Part shown: in pieces, positions 54,066 to 63,957 of the stretch
Layout of the letters: every line of letters starts with the position of its first letter
How positions within the stretch are numbered: the first letter of the stretch is position 1
Origin: CALHVX01 sp964640725
GTDB taxonomy: Bacteria > Pseudomonadota > Gammaproteobacteria > Pseudomonadales > Azotimanducaceae
Length of the DNA: 64,000 nt
Assembly (NCBI GenBank): GCA_964640725.1
Contig: CAZXIJ010000021.1
Location: forward strand, 1 to 64,000
Direction: 5' to 3'
The notes under the pieces: generated by a model
The model's database searches: none
The model's input: the letters and a program-made list of their open reading frames with translations, nothing else
What the model was told of the DNA's origin: nothing
Program-made: the position numbers and the translations under genes

Positions 54066-54518
54066 ATGGCGGCTCGGGCAATGGGTGTTGAGGTCAGTGA
54101 GGTCGGGGAATGCGTGGTTGGGAACCTGCGGCACACGGTGCGCGTGGTGGACCGGGTCTACGCGGCGGCGCTTGCCGGAAGCGGGGTCGGGCGCTCGCAG
54201 TTTTCGATGCTGAACGTGATTGCAGAGCGCGACGGGCTGAGTGTCGGGGTGCTCGGCGAGCGGCTCGATATGGAACGCTCGGCGGTCTTTCGGCAGCTCC
54301 GGGGACTCGAAGAGCGGGGCTGGGTCGCGCGGGTCCGCAGCGCGGAAGATGGCCGTCAGGTGCTGCTGCGCCTGACCGGGGCGGGCGAGCTGGGGTTAGC
54401 GGCCCTGCACGAGTGCTGGCGCCAGGCGCAGGATCAGGTCCTTGAGGCTTTCGGCAAGGACCGGTGGCGCGCCCTGCGCGGCGAGCTGGCCGCGCTGCAA
54501 ACGGTGGTTGCCCGATGA
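54066..54518 (+). CDS. MarR-family transcriptional regulator
   Basis: 150 residues, winged helix-turn-helix: SQFSMLNVIAERDGLSVGVL, GERLDMERSAVFRQLRGLEE (recognition helix) and RVRSAEDGRQVLLRLTGAG (wing). A typical local repressor relieved by small aromatic ligands. Its stop overlaps the MATE transporter start as ATGA, so it probably controls its own operon through the palindrome just upstream. The start lies about 70 nt after low-quality G/C sequence. Confidence 0.92.
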   Translation: MAARAMGVEVSEVGECVVGNLRHTVRVVDRVYAAALAGSGVGRSQFSMLNVIAERDGLSVGVLGERLDMERSAVFRQLRGLEERGWVARVRSAEDGRQVLLRLTGAGELGLAALHECWRQAQDQVLEAFGKDRWRALRGELAALQTVVAR

Positions 54519-55897
54519 GCGGCTCCGCTGCGGCTGATGCGCGCATGCAGCTGTTCCTGACGGCGCCGCCCTTGCCGCTGCTGTTGAAGCTGGCGTCACC
54601 GAACGTATTGGCGTTCCTGGTGCAGGCCTCCGTGAGCATGGCAGAGGTCTGGTACGTGGGCCGGCTGGGCACGGAGCCCCTGGCCGCGGTGGCGCTGGTG
54701 TTTCCATGCCTGATGCTCATGCAGATGCTGGCCAACGGCGCCCTGGGCGGTGCTGTCACCGGTGCCGTGGCCCGCACCCTGGGCGCTGGCGATGGCGACA
54801 ACGCGCGCCGGCTGGTGTGGCACGTACTGGTGCTGGCGGTGGTTCTTGGGCTGACCTTCATGCTGATCCTGTGGCTGGGCCTGGAAGCGCTGCTGGCGCT
54901 CATCAGCCCGGCGCCGGAAGTGACCGCGCAGGCCCAACGCTATGCCGTTGTGCTGGCGCTCGGCGCGCCGTCACTGTGGCTCATGGCGCTGCTGAGCTCC
55001 GTTTACCGCGGCACGGGCAACATGCGCTTGCCGGCGTTGCTCATGGTCGTTGGCGCAGTCATTCAGATCCCCCTGTCCGGCGCGCTGATTCTCGGCTGGT
55101 TCGGCCTGCCTTCCCTGGGGGTGGCCGGCGCGGCCGTTTCCGTGGTGTCCGTATCGACCGTATCGGCGCTGGTACTGCTCTACTTGCTGTCCTCCCGGGG
55201 CAGTCCGCTACCGCTCCGTCGCCGCTACTTTCAGCTGCGCAAAGATCTGTTCTGGCGCATCGCCCGGGTGGGCTTGCCGTCCACGCTGTCGCCGGTCTTT
55301 ACCGTGTCGACGATCCTTGCGGTCAACGCGCTGGTTGCCGGCGGCGGTGCGGCGGCCCTCGCCGGCTACGGCATCGCCTCGCGTATCGAGTTTCTGATGG
55401 TGCCCGTGGTGTTTGGTCTCGGGGTCGCCATGAACGCGACCGTTGGCGTGAGCCTTGGTGCCGGCCAAAGGGAGCGCGCGCTGCGCCTGGCCTGGACCGG
55501 TGCCTTTTGCGCGGCCTTTCTGACCGGGCTCATCGGCCTGATGCTGGCCCTGTTCCCGTCCCAGTGGAGCGGCCTTTTCACCAGCGACCCGCAGGCGCTG
55601 GCTTCTGCAAACCGTTATCTGCAGATTGTCGGCCCCTGTTTCGCCTTTCAGGGGCTTGGGCTGTCGCTGTACTTCGCGTCCCAGGGCGCCGGCCAGGTCG
55701 CCTGGCCCATTGTCGCCACAGTCTGCCGGTTCGTCGTGGCTGTCGGTCTGGCAGCGCTGCTGTCCCTGAGCGGTGACCTGCCTCTTAGCGGGATATACGG
55801 CTGCTCGGCGCTCGGGATGGTGCTCTACGGCGTGATCACCGCCGTGGCGCTGCGGGCGACCGGGTTTCGCAAGGGCGCGGCGGCCGCCGGACGCTGA
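54515..55897 (+). CDS. MATE-family efflux transporter
   Basis: 460 residues with about twelve transmembrane segments in two homologous halves (ASPNVLAFLVQASVSMAEVW in the first; ARVGLPSTLSPVFTVSTI and NATVGVSLGAGQRERALRLAW in the second). MATE proteins export cationic drugs or metabolites using Na+ or H+ gradients. Coupled to the MarR gene by a 4-nt overlap, so expression is likely ligand-induced. Confidence 0.92.
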   Translation: MSGSAAADARMQLFLTAPPLPLLLKLASPNVLAFLVQASVSMAEVWYVGRLGTEPLAAVALVFPCLMLMQMLANGALGGAVTGAVARTLGAGDGDNARRLVWHVLVLAVVLGLTFMLILWLGLEALLALISPAPEVTAQAQRYAVVLALGAPSLWLMALLSSVYRGTGNMRLPALLMVVGAVIQIPLSGALILGWFGLPSLGVAGAAVSVVSVSTVSALVLLYLLSSRGSPLPLRRRYFQLRKDLFWRIARVGLPSTLSPVFTVSTILAVNALVAGGGAAALAGYGIASRIEFLMVPVVFGLGVAMNATVGVSLGAGQRERALRLAWTGAFCAAFLTGLIGLMLALFPSQWSGLFTSDPQALASANRYLQIVGPCFAFQGLGLSLYFASQGAGQVAWPIVATVCRFVVAVGLAALLSLSGDLPLSGIYGCSALGMVLYGVITAVALRATGFRKGAAAAGR

Positions 55898-55987
55898 CGC
55901 TCGCCCATCCTCGCGCGCTCGCGTTCGCTATTTGCAACCGGCGACCGTTGCGCGCATCTTTGGCCGGGAGAGAGAGGAGTCGATGCC

Positions 55988-56395
55988 ATGCCCCTGCGTT
56001 CGGTAAAGGTTGCGGATTACATGACCCGGCGTCTGGTGACCTTCACGCCAGACACCAATGTGGTGGAAGCCATGCGGCGGCTGCTTAAGAACAGCATTTC
56101 CGGGGCGGTTGTTGTGGATGCCGACGAGCAGCTGGTGGGCATCCTGTCAGAAGTCGACCTGATGGACGTGATTATTCAGGACAGCTACTACGATGAGTCC
56201 CTTGGTATCGTTGCGGACTACATGAAGTCGCCGGTCGATACGATCTCGCCGGACCTGGACATTTACCAGCTGGCGGAGCGCTTCAGCAAAGAACACCGGC
56301 GGCGCTTTCCCGTCGTCAAAGACGGGAAGCTTGTGGGCCAGATCAGCCGCCGGGACGTGCTCCGGGCGATGGAAGAATTTCTGAGCAAACGCTAG
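55988..56395 (+). CDS. CBS-domain pair protein
   Basis: 135 residues, two CBS motifs and nothing else: VADYMTRRLVTFTPDTNVVE with SGAVVVDADEQLVGILSEVD, and VADYMKSPVDTISPDLDIYQ with FPVVKDGKLVGQISRRDVLR. Such Bateman modules bind adenosine nucleotides and regulate partners in trans; the partner is unknown. A GAGAGAGGAG-type ribosome binding site lies upstream. Convergent with the oxidoreductase gene 3 nt away. Confidence 0.9.
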   Translation: MPLRSVKVADYMTRRLVTFTPDTNVVEAMRRLLKNSISGAVVVDADEQLVGILSEVDLMDVIIQDSYYDESLGIVADYMKSPVDTISPDLDIYQLAERFSKEHRRRFPVVKDGKLVGQISRRDVLRAMEEFLSKR

Positions 56396-56398
56396 CCG

Positions 56399-57394
56399 CT
56401 AGATCTCGACCATCAGCTTGCCGACGTGCCCGGTAAAAAGCTGGCCGAGCGCTGCAGGAAAGTTGGCGAGCCCTGACTCGATCTGCTCCGGTACGTGGAA
56501 GTCGCCGTTCTTGATCCAGCCGGTGATCTCGGCGGTCGCTGCCGGAAAATGCTCGGCCCAGGCGCTGACCACAAAACCGCGCATGCTGGAATTTCTCTCT
56601 GCCAGGCGCAGGTACAGGCTCGGGCCCTGCACGTTAGTGACGTCCGGGTACTGAGAGATCGCGCCGCAGATGACCACCCGGGCGCCCTGCGCCAGGTTGT
56701 CGAGCACCGCGTCCAGGATCTCGCCGCCAACGTTGTCGAAGAACAGGTTCACGCCGTTCGGCGCGAGCTCTGCCAGCCGCTCGGCAACGTTGTCGTTGCG
56801 GTAGTCGATGGCCGCATCGGCACCGAGCGTGTCGGTCACGTACTTCACTTTGTCCGGACCACCGGCGATGCCGATCACTTTGGCGCCGCGCAGCCGTGCT
56901 ATCTCTGTGGCAAAGGAGCCCACGGAACCGGCTGCTGCAGAGATCACGGCAGTATCGCCTTCCTTGAGTTCTCCGACCGGAATCAGACCTACCCAGGCGG
57001 TGAGCCCGGTGGTGAGGCCCAGGGCGCCCAGGTAGGAACGCGCCGGAATCGCGCTGTCGTCGATGGGCTGCAGTGCTGCCGCGGGATGAGCGCCATGGCT
57101 TTGCGCGCCGAGGGGGCCAAACACGGCCTGCCCCTCCTTGAGCCCGTCAACGGTGCTGGCAACAACCCGGCCCACGCCCAGGGCTGGAATGACGCTGCCC
57201 AGGGGGATGTTCGTGTGCAGGCCGCCGCCGCCCAGGGTGGTGGTGATCCAGGCATCGATGCCCAGATGCTCGGTGGCGATGAGTACCTGGCCCGGGCCAG
57301 CCTCGGGCATGGGCACATCGACGATGTCGAAGTCCGACGGCACCGGCTTGTCCTTGGGGAAGGATTTCAGTTTGACCTGTTGTGCCTGGCTCAT
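56399..57394 (-). CDS. NADP-dependent medium-chain oxidoreductase (curcumin reductase-like)
   Basis: 331 residues, leukotriene-B4 12-hydroxydehydrogenase/CurA branch of the MDR superfamily: no zinc ligands, LGALGLTTGLTAWVGL, AAAGSVGSFATEIARLRGA and FFDNVGGEILDAVL. These enzymes reduce activated double bonds. The ATG overlaps the stop of the PNPOx-like gene (ATGA), so the two form an operon downstream of the EamA gene. Confidence 0.9.
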   Translation of the reverse strand: MSQAQQVKLKSFPKDKPVPSDFDIVDVPMPEAGPGQVLIATEHLGIDAWITTTLGGGGLHTNIPLGSVIPALGVGRVVASTVDGLKEGQAVFGPLGAQSHGAHPAAALQPIDDSAIPARSYLGALGLTTGLTAWVGLIPVGELKEGDTAVISAAAGSVGSFATEIARLRGAKVIGIAGGPDKVKYVTDTLGADAAIDYRNDNVAERLAELAPNGVNLFFDNVGGEILDAVLDNLAQGARVVICGAISQYPDVTNVQGPSLYLRLAERNSSMRGFVVSAWAEHFPAATAEITGWIKNGDFHVPEQIESGLANFPAALGQLFTGHVGKLMVEI

Positions 57395-57951
57395 GCGTTA
57401 TCTTCCTCTTGCTGCGCTGCGTACTCTGCGTAAGCGGCGGCGGTACCTTTGGCCATCTTGTCACCGTCAAAGGGAATGGACATCTCTGGCGTGAACTCCA
57501 GCACGATGCGCTCCGGCGTATCGAGAAACTTCACGAACAGATCAGGGTTCAGGTTCTTGGTGAACTCGTTGCTGTCGTCGCTGCGGCGCGCCATGCCGTT
57601 GGCGAGGAGACGGTACATCCACATCTTGGTTTCCTGGTCATCATGGATGACCGAATGTCCCTTGTATGTGACGGTCTTGCCGCCGCCCATGGCTGTGCCC
57701 TTGCTGCTGATCACCACCGAGCTGCGGCCATCCCGGGCGATCGCCTTGATGCGGACCCGCTCTTTGGTCGCGGTCATCCAGATCTTGCCGTCTACCGGCA
57801 CGTAGGCGGTGATGACGCCCAGCGGGTGGCCGGCCTTGTTGGCCCAGCAGAACACGCACTCGCCGGCGATTTTGACCAGCTCCTGCTCGCGTTCCGGCTC
57901 CAGCCGGTACTGCTTGACGTCGTCGTAGTTGGTGTTCTGCTTTTCAGCCAT
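57391..57951 (-). CDS. Pyridoxamine 5'-phosphate oxidase-like (split-barrel) protein
   Basis: 186 residues of the FMN/F420-binding split-barrel fold: ECVFCWANKAGHPLGVITAY near the start, KIWMTATKERVRIKAIARDG and SSVVISSKGTAMGGGKTVTY. It is not the biosynthetic PdxH; likely a flavin- or heme-binding reductase of unknown substrate. Start is ATG 57951, with AGGAG 7 nt upstream. Repeat copy A lies about 65 nt before it. Confidence 0.8.
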   Translation of the reverse strand: MAEKQNTNYDDVKQYRLEPEREQELVKIAGECVFCWANKAGHPLGVITAYVPVDGKIWMTATKERVRIKAIARDGRSSVVISSKGTAMGGGKTVTYKGHSVIHDDQETKMWMYRLLANGMARRSDDSNEFTKNLNPDLFVKFLDTPERIVLEFTPEMSIPFDGDKMAKGTAAAYAEYAAQQEEDNA

Positions 57952-58015
57952 CAGTGTGCTCCTGCCCTTTTGCCCATTTTGCGCGCTATCACGGGGGAGG
58001 GACAGGGTTGTGGCT

Positions 58016-58303
58016 GGCGGAGCGGGGACGGGCTGTGCTGCGCTGTCGGATTCGATCCTCGAATCCGCCTTTGACGCTCCGCACAACCCGTCCCCGCCCC
58101 GCCCCCCTCACCCCTCCACCCTGGAAGGAGGAAAGAGGGCGTGCCCGAAGCTTTCGGCTGCATTGGAAACGCATGATTCAGGGCGCTGCAGGCTGCAAGA
58201 CACGCCCTTCCAGGTTGGAGGGGTGTGGAGGGGGGTGGGGGGCGGTGCCCGAGAGCGTCAAAGCCGGCTTCCGGGACGGAAGGCGGCAGCGTTCGGGCAC
58301 CGC
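58016..58303 (-). repeat. Multi-hairpin intergenic repeat, copy A
   Basis: About 290 nt that recur at 59059 with high identity (by eye close to nine bases in ten). Structure: an outer 11-bp inverted repeat (58022-58032 / 58087-58097) enclosing a perfect 8-bp hairpin with 3-nt loop (GGATTCGA / TCGAATCC, 58048-58066); a second long imperfect hairpin (about 58106-58235); and a third with 11-bp perfect arms (GCGGTGCCCGA 58242-58252 / TCGGGCACCGC 58293-58303). It lies between the EamA stop and the PNPOx-like start. Confidence 0.85.
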
Positions 58304-58334
58304 TCCCAACCCCCTTGCAAATCCCCCCAACCGG

Positions 58335-59054
58335 TCAGGGCCCTGGGGCACGACGCGCCAGAAGGACGGCGACGAAGATCAGGGCAGCGCCGAGGCAGGC
58401 AACAGGCGTCAGGCGCTCGTCGAGGAACAGGATCCCGGCGGCGGCTGCGAACAGGACTTCCGTCGACAGCAGGATGGCGGCGATGGGCGCGCTGATCCGG
58501 TGCATGGCGGTCGCCATCAGGGTGAAGCTGATGGGTCGCTGATGGCGAGCGGCGGCGCCGGTGACCACAAACAGCCCGGCCCAGAGCAGGGTCGATGCGG
58601 CGATCCACAGGTCGCCGCTGGACAGCGCTGCGAAACTGCCGCCGGCAAGCGCCCAGACTCCCACGGTCGCGATGGTCGCCGCTGCGAAGGTCAGCGTGGC
58701 CGGCCGCGTGCCGGTCACAAGCCAGTAAACGAAAGGCGTGCCGACGATGTAGAGCGCGGTCAGGAACCCGGCGTTGATCACCGTGGCCGTCACGATGCCG
58801 TGTTGCTGCATCACCCCTGCAACCAGGAACAGCACCCCGGCTAACAGACCGCTCTTGATCAGCTCCGGCCGGAGCGGGCTGATTGCGCGACGGCCTTCCA
58901 GGACCGCGAAGGGCACGAGTACCAGCACCGCAACCAGCGCGCGCAGCGCGACGAAGGACGCCGGCTCGAGGTGCAGCATGGCGATCTTCTGGAAGTAGAA
59001 GGCGGTGCCCCAGATGGCGGCGGCGAGCAGGATCAGGAGGTGTGAGGGGGTCAT
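58335..59054 (-). CDS. EamA/DMT-family transporter
   Basis: 239 residues, with LLILLAAAIWGTAFYFQKIA at the N-terminus and FLDERLTPVACLGAALIFVAVLLARR at the C-terminus, the two ends of an EamA pair. Family members are usually about 290 residues with ten helices. Here the second half looks short between SFTLMATAMHR and ISAPIAAILL, so one or two helices may be missing. The start is ATG 59054. No Shine-Dalgarno is visible; the 16-bp stem of repeat copy B begins 5 nt upstream of the start codon. Confidence 0.85.
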   Translation of the reverse strand: MTPSHLLILLAAAIWGTAFYFQKIAMLHLEPASFVALRALVAVLVLVPFAVLEGRRAISPLRPELIKSGLLAGVLFLVAGVMQQHGIVTATVINAGFLTALYIVGTPFVYWLVTGTRPATLTFAAATIATVGVWALAGGSFAALSSGDLWIAASTLLWAGLFVVTGAAARHQRPISFTLMATAMHRISAPIAAILLSTEVLFAAAAGILFLDERLTPVACLGAALIFVAVLLARRAPGP

Positions 59055-59058
59055 GGTT

Positions 59059-59333
59059 TGCGGGGCGGGGACGGGCCGTGCTGCGCTGTCGGATTCGATC
59101 CTCGAATCCGCCTTTGACGCTCCGCACAACCCGTCCCCGCCCCGCCCACCCTCACCCCTCCACCATGGAAGGAAGGAAGAGGGCGCGCCCGAAGCTTTCG
59201 GCTGCGTCGGAAACGCATCGTTCAGCGCTCTGCAGGATGCGAGACAACACCCTCCCAGGTTGAGGGGGTGTGGAGGGGGTTGGGGGGCGGTGCCCGAGAG
59301 CGTCAAAACCCCGGTTCCGGGCCGGCCGGCGGC
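59059..59333 (-). repeat. Multi-hairpin intergenic repeat, copy B
   Basis: Second copy of the element at 58016, same orientation. The outer stem here is a perfect 16 bp (59060-59075 / 59130-59145) around the identical inner palindrome GGATTCGA-TCC-TCGAATCC. The second hairpin region follows, and the left arm of the third (GCGGTGCCCGA); the right arm is lost where the sequence degenerates into homopolymer before the N gap. Lies between the gatB stop and the EamA start. Confidence 0.85.
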
Positions 59334-59340
59334 GCCGGTG

Positions 59341-59466
59341 GGGGCCCCCCCCCCCCCCCNNNNNNNNNNGGGGGGGGGGGGGGGGGGGGGGGGGGGGGCG
59401 CGCGCCCACCAACCCGGCGGGCGGGGGGGGGGGGGGGGGCGGGGGGGGGCCCCCCCCCCCCCAACC
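59341..59466. other. Low-complexity C/G tracts around a 10-N gap (probable assembly artefact)
   Basis: A C run, Ns at 59360-59369, then long G runs and a final C run. It resembles the tract at 53832-53995. Reads seem to have failed inside or just after repeat copy B. No gene is readable; gatB ends cleanly at 59476. Confidence 0.85.
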
Positions 59467-59475
59467 CCAGTCCCA

Positions 59476-60918
59476 TCACCCCAACCTGTCCTTAATGATC
59501 TTGTTAACCGCCCCAGGATTCGCCTTGCCGCCCGTTTCTTTCATGACCTGCCCAACGAAGAAACCCAGCAGCTTGGTTTTGCCGCCCTGGTACTGCTCAA
59601 CCTGTTTGGGATTGTTGGCGATGATCTGATCGACGATGGCCTCGAGCTCGCTGCTGTCGCTCATCTGCGTCAGGCCCTCGGCCTCGATGACGCCGTCGAC
59701 GGTTGCGGTCGAGTCGGCCCAGAGTTTTTCGAACACGGTCTTGGCGATCTTGCCGCTGATGGTGCCGTCCTGAATCCGGACGAGCAGCTGCGCGAGCTGT
59801 TCCGGCATGATTGGAGCGGCTTCGATGGCGATGCCGTCGCGGTTCAGCGCTGCGTTCAGCTCGCCCAGCATCCAGTTGGCGATCAGCTTGCCGTCTTCGC
59901 AGTGTGCGAGCGTGGCTTCGAAATAGTCGGCGGCAGCGGGATCTGCCACGATCTGTTGCGCGTCGTAGGGCGTCAGCTCCAGGGTCTCGACGTAGCGTGC
60001 TCGCCGCGCTTCCGGGAGTTCCGGCAGCTCTGCGCGAATCCGCGCCAGGTCCTCGTCGGTAATCACCAGAGGCATCAGGTCCGGATCGGGAAAGTACCGG
60101 TAGTCGTCCGAACGTTCCTTGCTGCGCATGCTGCGGGTCTCCCCGCGTTCGGAATCGAACAGCCGGGTCTCCTGGATGATCGTGCCGCCGCCCTCGAGTA
60201 CTTCGATCTGCCGATCGATCTCGAACTCGATGGCCTGTTCGACGAAGCGAAAGGAATTGATGTTCTTGATTTCGGCCCGGGTGCCGAGCTTCGTGGTGCC
60301 CGCGGGACGCACGGAGACGTTGGCGTCGCAGCGCATGCTGCCCTCGGCGAGATTGCCGTCGCAGATGTTCAGGTAGCGCACCAGCGCGTGCAGTTGCCGG
60401 AAGTAGGCCGACGCTTCCTGCGCCGTTGCGAGTTCCGGCTCGCTGACAATCTCGAGCAGCGGCGTGCCGGCGCGGTTCAGGTCGATACCGCTGTGGCCCG
60501 CAATGGCATCGTGAATCGATTTTCCGGCATCCTCTTCGAGATGCGCCCGGGTCACGTTGACGACCTTCTCGCTGCCGTCCTCCCGGGTAATGGTCAGCGC
60601 GCCGACGCCCACGACCGGTTGCTCGAACTGGCTGATCTGGTAGCCCTTGGGCAGGTCTGGATAGAAGTAGTTCTTGCGGTCGAAGACCGAGTGCTGCCCG
60701 ATCTGCGCGCCGATGGCGAGACCGAAGCGCACGGCTTTCTCGACGGCGGCACGGTTCAGCACCGGCAACACGCCAGGCAGCCCGAGATCAACGGCGCAGG
60801 CCTGGCTGTTCGGCTCGGCGCCGAAGCGTGTGCTGGCGCCGGAGAAGATCTTGCTGTCGGTGTTGAGCTGAACGTGCACTTCCAGGCCAATGACCGGTTC
60901 CCACCCCGCGCGGCTCAT
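59476..60918 (-). CDS. gatB: Asp-tRNA(Asn)/Glu-tRNA(Gln) amidotransferase subunit B
   Basis: 480 residues; activates the misacylated Glu-tRNA(Gln) or Asp-tRNA(Asn) for transamidation within Gat[23 protein letters not shown] at the start, [36 protein letters not shown] and [20 protein letters not shown] are family hallmarks. The C-terminal YqeY-like domain (about 330-480) ends in [19 protein letters not shown] overlaps the gatA stop (ATGA). Confidence 0.97.
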   Translation of the reverse strand: MSRAGWEPVIGLEVHVQLNTDSKIFSGASTRFGAEPNSQACAVDLGLPGVLPVLNRAAVEKAVRFGLAIGAQIGQHSVFDRKNYFYPDLPKGYQISQFEQPVVGVGALTITREDGSEKVVNVTRAHLEEDAGKSIHDAIAGHSGIDLNRAGTPLLEIVSEPELATAQEASAYFRQLHALVRYLNICDGNLAEGSMRCDANVSVRPAGTTKLGTRAEIKNINSFRFVEQAIEFEIDRQIEVLEGGGTIIQETRLFDSERGETRSMRSKERSDDYRYFPDPDLMPLVITDEDLARIRAELPELPEARRARYVETLELTPYDAQQIVADPAAADYFEATLAHCEDGKLIANWMLGELNAALNRDGIAIEAAPIMPEQLAQLLVRIQDGTISGKIAKTVFEKLWADSTATVDGVIEAEGLTQMSDSSELEAIVDQIIANNPKQVEQYQGGKTKLLGFFVGQVMKETGGKANPGAVNKIIKDRLG

Positions 60919-62408
60919 GCGTCGTCTCCCTGCCGGGCAACCGGCGGTCGCTGCTGGTGCCAGTCGCTGTGCTGCTGGATGCTGTGCGCGAGCGCCAGCA
61001 GATCGCGCTCGCCAAAGTGTGGGCCGATCAGTTGGGCACCGACCGGCAGATCGTTATCCAGGCCGCACGGCAGCGTCAGCGCCGGCAGGCCGGCCAGGCT
61101 GACGGGCACGGTAAAGATGTCCTGCCGGTACATGGCTACCGGGTCGGCGAGCTCGCCAAGGGCAAAGGCCGTGGTGGGCGTCGTCGGCGCCAGCAGCAGG
61201 TCGACCTGCTCGAAGGCGCTGAGAAAGTCCTGCTGAATCAACCGGCGCAGCTGCTGCGCCTTCAGGTAGTAGGCGTCGTAGTAGCCTACCGACAGCGCGT
61301 AGGTGCCGGTCAGGATGCGGCGTTTGACCTCGTCCCCGAAGCCCTCGGTACGCGAGCGGCGATACAGGGATTCCAGATCTTTGACGCCGACCGCGCGGTG
61401 CCCGAAGCGCACCCCGTCGTAGCGCGACAGGTTGGTCGACGCTTCGGCGCCGGCGATGACGTAGTAGGCGGGGACCGCCATCGCGGTGTTGGGCAGCGAG
61501 ATATCCATGCACTGATGTCCGAGCGACTCGATCAGCTGGCGCGTGGCTTCGAGCGCACTCGCGCCGGCCAGGTCGCCGGCGAAGTACTCCCGGGGCAAGC
61601 CCACGGTCAGCGGGCGCGCGGCCTCCTCCAGCGCGGCGCGCACGCTGGCGGCGGGCTGCTCGGCCAGCGCGTCCAGCCAGGGATCCGCAGCGCGGGCGCT
61701 GGTGGAATCCCGGTCGTCGTAGCCCTGCATGGCGGCGAGCGCCGTTGCCAGGTCGGCGGCGCTGCGTCCCAGCACGCCGCCCTGATCGAGGCTGGAGGCA
61801 AAGGCCACCATGCCGTAGCGCGATACCCGTCCGTAGGTCGGCTTGATGCCGCTGACGCCGCAAAAGGCGGCGGGCTGGCGGATCGAGCCGCCCGTGTCGG
61901 TGCCGGTGCTGAAGACGCACAGGTCAGCGGCAACGGCCGCCGCACTGCCGCCGGAAGATCCGCCCGGGACCCGGTCGGGGTCCCAGGGGTTGCGCACCGG
62001 GCCGAAGAAACTGTTTTCCGTGGACGAGCCCATGGCGAACTCGTCCATGTTGAGTTTGCCGAGGGTGACGGTGCCGGCAGCGTCCAGGCGCGCGACGGCG
62101 GTGGCGTCGTAGGGCGCTTCGAAGTCCGCCAGCATGCGCGAGCCGCAGGTTGTGAGCAGCCCGCGGGTACAGAAGATGTCTTTGTGCGCCATGGGAACGC
62201 CGAGCAGGGCCTGGTGCTGGCCGGCGGCCCGGGCAGCATCCGCCGCGGCGGCCTGGGCGAGGGCCCGTTCCGGCGCCAGGGTGATAAAGCAGTTGAGTCC
62301 CTGGTGTTCCCTGGCCCGGTCAAGGTAGTGCCCGGTCAGCTCGACGCTGCTGATTTTGCCGGTGGCGAGGGCGTCGGCGACCTCGGTCAGGCTGGCCCAT
62401 TCCAGCAT
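60915..62408 (-). CDS. gatA: Asp-tRNA(Asn)/Glu-tRNA(Gln) amidotransferase subunit A
   Basis: 497 residues, amidase-signature subunit that releases ammonia from glutamine. The catalytic Lys is in [11 protein letters not shown] and the Ser-cisSer pair in [17 protein letters not shown] with [15 protein letters not shown]. Contains the [11 protein letters not shown] and [17 protein letters not shown] blocks. Sits between gatC (2 nt) and gatB (4-nt overlap) in the order C-A-B. Presence of GatCAB implies that Gln-tRNA and/or Asn-tRNA are made indirectly. Confidence 0.97.
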   Translation of the reverse strand: MLEWASLTEVADALATGKISSVELTGHYLDRAREHQGLNCFITLAPERALAQAAAADAARAAGQHQALLGVPMAHKDIFCTRGLLTTCGSRMLADFEAPYDATAVARLDAAGTVTLGKLNMDEFAMGSSTENSFFGPVRNPWDPDRVPGGSSGGSAAAVAADLCVFSTGTDTGGSIRQPAAFCGVSGIKPTYGRVSRYGMVAFASSLDQGGVLGRSAADLATALAAMQGYDDRDSTSARAADPWLDALAEQPAASVRAALEEAARPLTVGLPREYFAGDLAGASALEATRQLIESLGHQCMDISLPNTAMAVPAYYVIAGAEASTNLSRYDGVRFGHRAVGVKDLESLYRRSRTEGFGDEVKRRILTGTYALSVGYYDAYYLKAQQLRRLIQQDFLSAFEQVDLLLAPTTPTTAFALGELADPVAMYRQDIFTVPVSLAGLPALTLPCGLDNDLPVGAQLIGPHFGERDLLALAHSIQQHSDWHQQRPPVARQGDDA

Positions 62409-62410
62409 GG

Positions 62411-62695
62411 CTATTCCACCACCCGGGGCACGACGTACAGGCCGTCTTCGGTCGCTGGCGCCCCTTTCTGGAACTGGCTGCGATCGACCGATTCCGTGAC
62501 CACATCGTCCCGCAGGCGCTGGCTGCCTTCCAGAGGGTGGGCCAGAGGCACCACGCCCTCGGTGTCGACGGCCTGCATGGCGTCGATCATGGCAACGATG
62601 TGCTCGAGGTCGCGCGCCAGGGCGGCTTCGGCGGTGCTCGTCAGCTCAAGCTGTGACAGGCGGCACAAATGTGCCGTATCTATGGCGGTTGCCAC
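62411..62695 (-). CDS. gatC: Asp-tRNA(Asn)/Glu-tRNA(Gln) amidotransferase subunit C
   Basis: 94 residues, the small stabilising subunit of GatCAB: THLCRLSQLEL-like start, LARDLEHIVAMIDAMQAVDTEGV, PLAHPLEG, LRDDVVTES and the C-terminal LYVVPRVVE. First gene of the minus-strand gatCAB operon, divergent from mreB. Confidence 0.95.
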   Translation of the reverse strand: MATAIDTAHLCRLSQLELTSTAEAALARDLEHIVAMIDAMQAVDTEGVVPLAHPLEGSQRLRDDVVTESVDRSQFQKGAPATEDGLYVVPRVVE

Positions 62696-63916
<1,221 letters not shown>

Positions 63917-63957
63917 CAGGATCTGTCGACCTGCCGTGAGCACCTCGGAGCGCTCCG

